From assembly GCA_044226035.1 (NCBI GenBank), contig JBGAHT010000084.1, forward strand, positions 1 to 5,889: a stretch of DNA of 5,889 nt. The letters run 5' to 3'. This DNA comes from Pseudoluteimonas sp044226035 (GTDB taxonomy: Bacteria; Pseudomonadota; Gammaproteobacteria; Xanthomonadales; Xanthomonadaceae). The notes beneath the pieces are model-generated. The model was not told the origin of the DNA. It ran no database searches and worked only from the letters and a program-made list of their open reading frames with translations. Positions within the stretch are counted from its first letter, which is position 1. The number at the start of each line of letters is the position of its first letter. Below are positions 5,084 to 5,889 of the stretch, piece by piece. The translations under genes were made by a program, and so were the position numbers.

Positions 5084-5889
5084 TTGCGCGCACCTTCGTT
5101 CATGGCGTCGCGGATCAGGTCCTGCAGCCGTCTGTCGCGTTCGCCTGCGTCGAGCGATGCTGGAACTTGGAATTGCAGGCGCGCGGACAGGCTGTCGCTG
5201 GTCTTGCGCAGTTCCTGCAATTGCGCCGTCACGCCGGCGGCAGGCATCTCGTATTCGCGTACCCGCATGCGGTAGTCGATGGCGACGCCGTCCGCGCGCG
5301 GCTTCACTTCCCGCGTGTAATCGAACGCCTCGGCCTTGTATTCCTCCGCTTCGCTCCCGAACCTCGCTTCCCATCCCTTGGGCACAACCAGGTCGATGCG
5401 ATGGCGGTATTCGCCGGGCACGGCGAGGTACAACGGCCCGCTGCGCGCCATCGATTTCGGCAGCGACGCCGGCACCGACAACGCATCGGCGTACACGTCC
5501 AGCGTGCGCGTGGTGGCGTCGATGTTCTGGAACGGGGCATCGAGCAAGTAACGCCCGGTGATGGTCAGGGCGTTCGAATCGCGGTCGTCGCGGATCTGCA
5601 ACGGCGCCGATTCCCGCAACTGGCCATAGCGCTTGCGGTAGAAATCGGCGTAGCCACGCGAAATATCGTCGCGGCGCGCGCTCGCGAAACGATCGCGGTT
5701 GCCGTTGGCCAAAGCGCCGCGGTACACGCTCACCACTTCCAGTGCGACCTTCCCATCGTCCGTGGGCGATAGGCGTTCGCTGACATCGATGCCGGAAACA
5801 CCGCGCGGTTCCGGCGGTGCGATCGCCTGCAAGGCGTCGGTGCCCGCGAGCACCGGCAATGCGTAGCCGAAACGGCTGAGGTCCGTACT
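5080..5889 (-). CDS. DUF3857/transglutaminase-family protein, C-terminal part (5' end outside window)
   Basis: The last 269 residues of a longer protein are present; the frame stays open to the right edge, reading STDLSRFGYALPVLAG as it enters. A TTG at 5857-5859 is an internal leucine, not a start. The segment resembles the C-terminal half of proteins that carry an N-terminal DUF3857 domain and a central transglutaminase-like core: FGYALPVL...G...L..I at the core exit, then a beta-rich domain with VSVYRGALANGNRDRFASARRDDISRGYADFYRKRYG, YLLDAPF, and PGEYRHRIDLVVPKGW. The catalytic Cys-His-Asp core and any signal peptide would be outside the window, so enzymatic activity cannot be judged. It overlaps the start of the Sel1-repeat gene by 4 bases (GTGA), so the two are probably one operon and may act together in the periplasm. 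The family call is from pattern memory. Confidence 0.75.
   Translation of the reverse strand, partial: STDLSRFGYALPVLAGTDALQAIAPPEPRGVSGIDVSERLSPTDDGKVALEVVSVYRGALANGNRDRFASARRDDISRGYADFYRKRYGQLRESAPLQIRDDRDSNALTITGRYLLDAPFQNIDATTRTLDVYADALSVPASLPKSMARSGPLYLAVPGEYRHRIDLVVPKGWEARFGSEAEEYKAEAFDYTREVKPRADGVAIDYRMRVREYEMPAAGVTAQLQELRKTSDSLSARLQFQVPASLDAGERDRRLQDLIRDAMNEGARK
5093..5097 (-). promoter_or_regulatory. Ribosome binding site for the Sel1-protein GTG start
   Basis: GAAGG on the minus strand lies 9 bases before the GTG at 5081-5083, inside the last codons of the upstream gene. It supports the GTG start overlapping the TGA stop (GTGA) over the internal ATG at 5044. Confidence 0.55.

Noticed and set aside
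3647..5275. 542-codon plus-strand open frame
   Set aside because: It is antisense to the Sel1-repeat gene, with no recognisable domain and Arg-rich composition. The minus-strand frame has a signal peptide and repeats.
5084..5374. Extension of the Sel1 protein upstream to 5374
   Set aside because: It would overlap the transglutaminase-family gene out of frame and bury the signal peptide. The GTGA-overlap start explains the data better.

Overview
The window looks like chromosomal DNA of a high-GC gammaproteobacterium, most likely from the Xanthomonadaceae/Lysobacteraceae (Lysobacter, Luteimonas or a relative). The grounds are strong G/C bias at third codon positions, a PykA-type pyruvate kinase, and a secreted DUF3857/transglutaminase-family protein paired with a Sel1-repeat protein. 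The taxon is an inference from protein style, not from a marker gene.

Layout from left to right. Bases 1-359 carry no convincing gene. They hold a cluster of palindromic repeats: a 123-base element with 30-base imperfect inverted ends (88-210), a short perfect hairpin at its right edge (204-221), a GATGCCCGC/GCGGGCATC palindrome (236-281) and a REP-like palindrome (303-327). A TATAAT box at 22-27 faces left, towards a gene outside the window. Next, on the minus strand, is a small three-helix membrane protein (360-719) of unusually low GC. It starts 11 bases after the stop of pyruvate kinase (731-2197, minus), and its Shine-Dalgarno sequence overlaps that stop codon. Pyruvate kinase is divergent from a GNAT acetyltransferase (2241-2861, plus) across only 43 bases. 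The acetyltransferase is convergent with, and overlaps by 28 bases, a large secreted Sel1/TPR-repeat protein (2834-5083, minus). That gene is coupled through a GTGA overlap to the end of a DUF3857/transglutaminase-family gene (5080 to the right edge, minus, 5' end missing).

There are two likely transcription units on the minus strand: pyk plus the small membrane gene, and the transglutaminase-like gene plus the Sel1 gene. The acetyltransferase sits alone on the plus strand between them. Pyruvate kinase is the only gene with a firmly known reaction. The secreted pair probably acts together in the periplasm, but its substrate cannot be read from the sequence. I found no defence system, mobile-element gene, CRISPR array or RNA gene. 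The parts least explained by known biology are the repeat cluster, the atypical small membrane gene downstream of pyk, and the secreted Sel1/DUF3857 pair.
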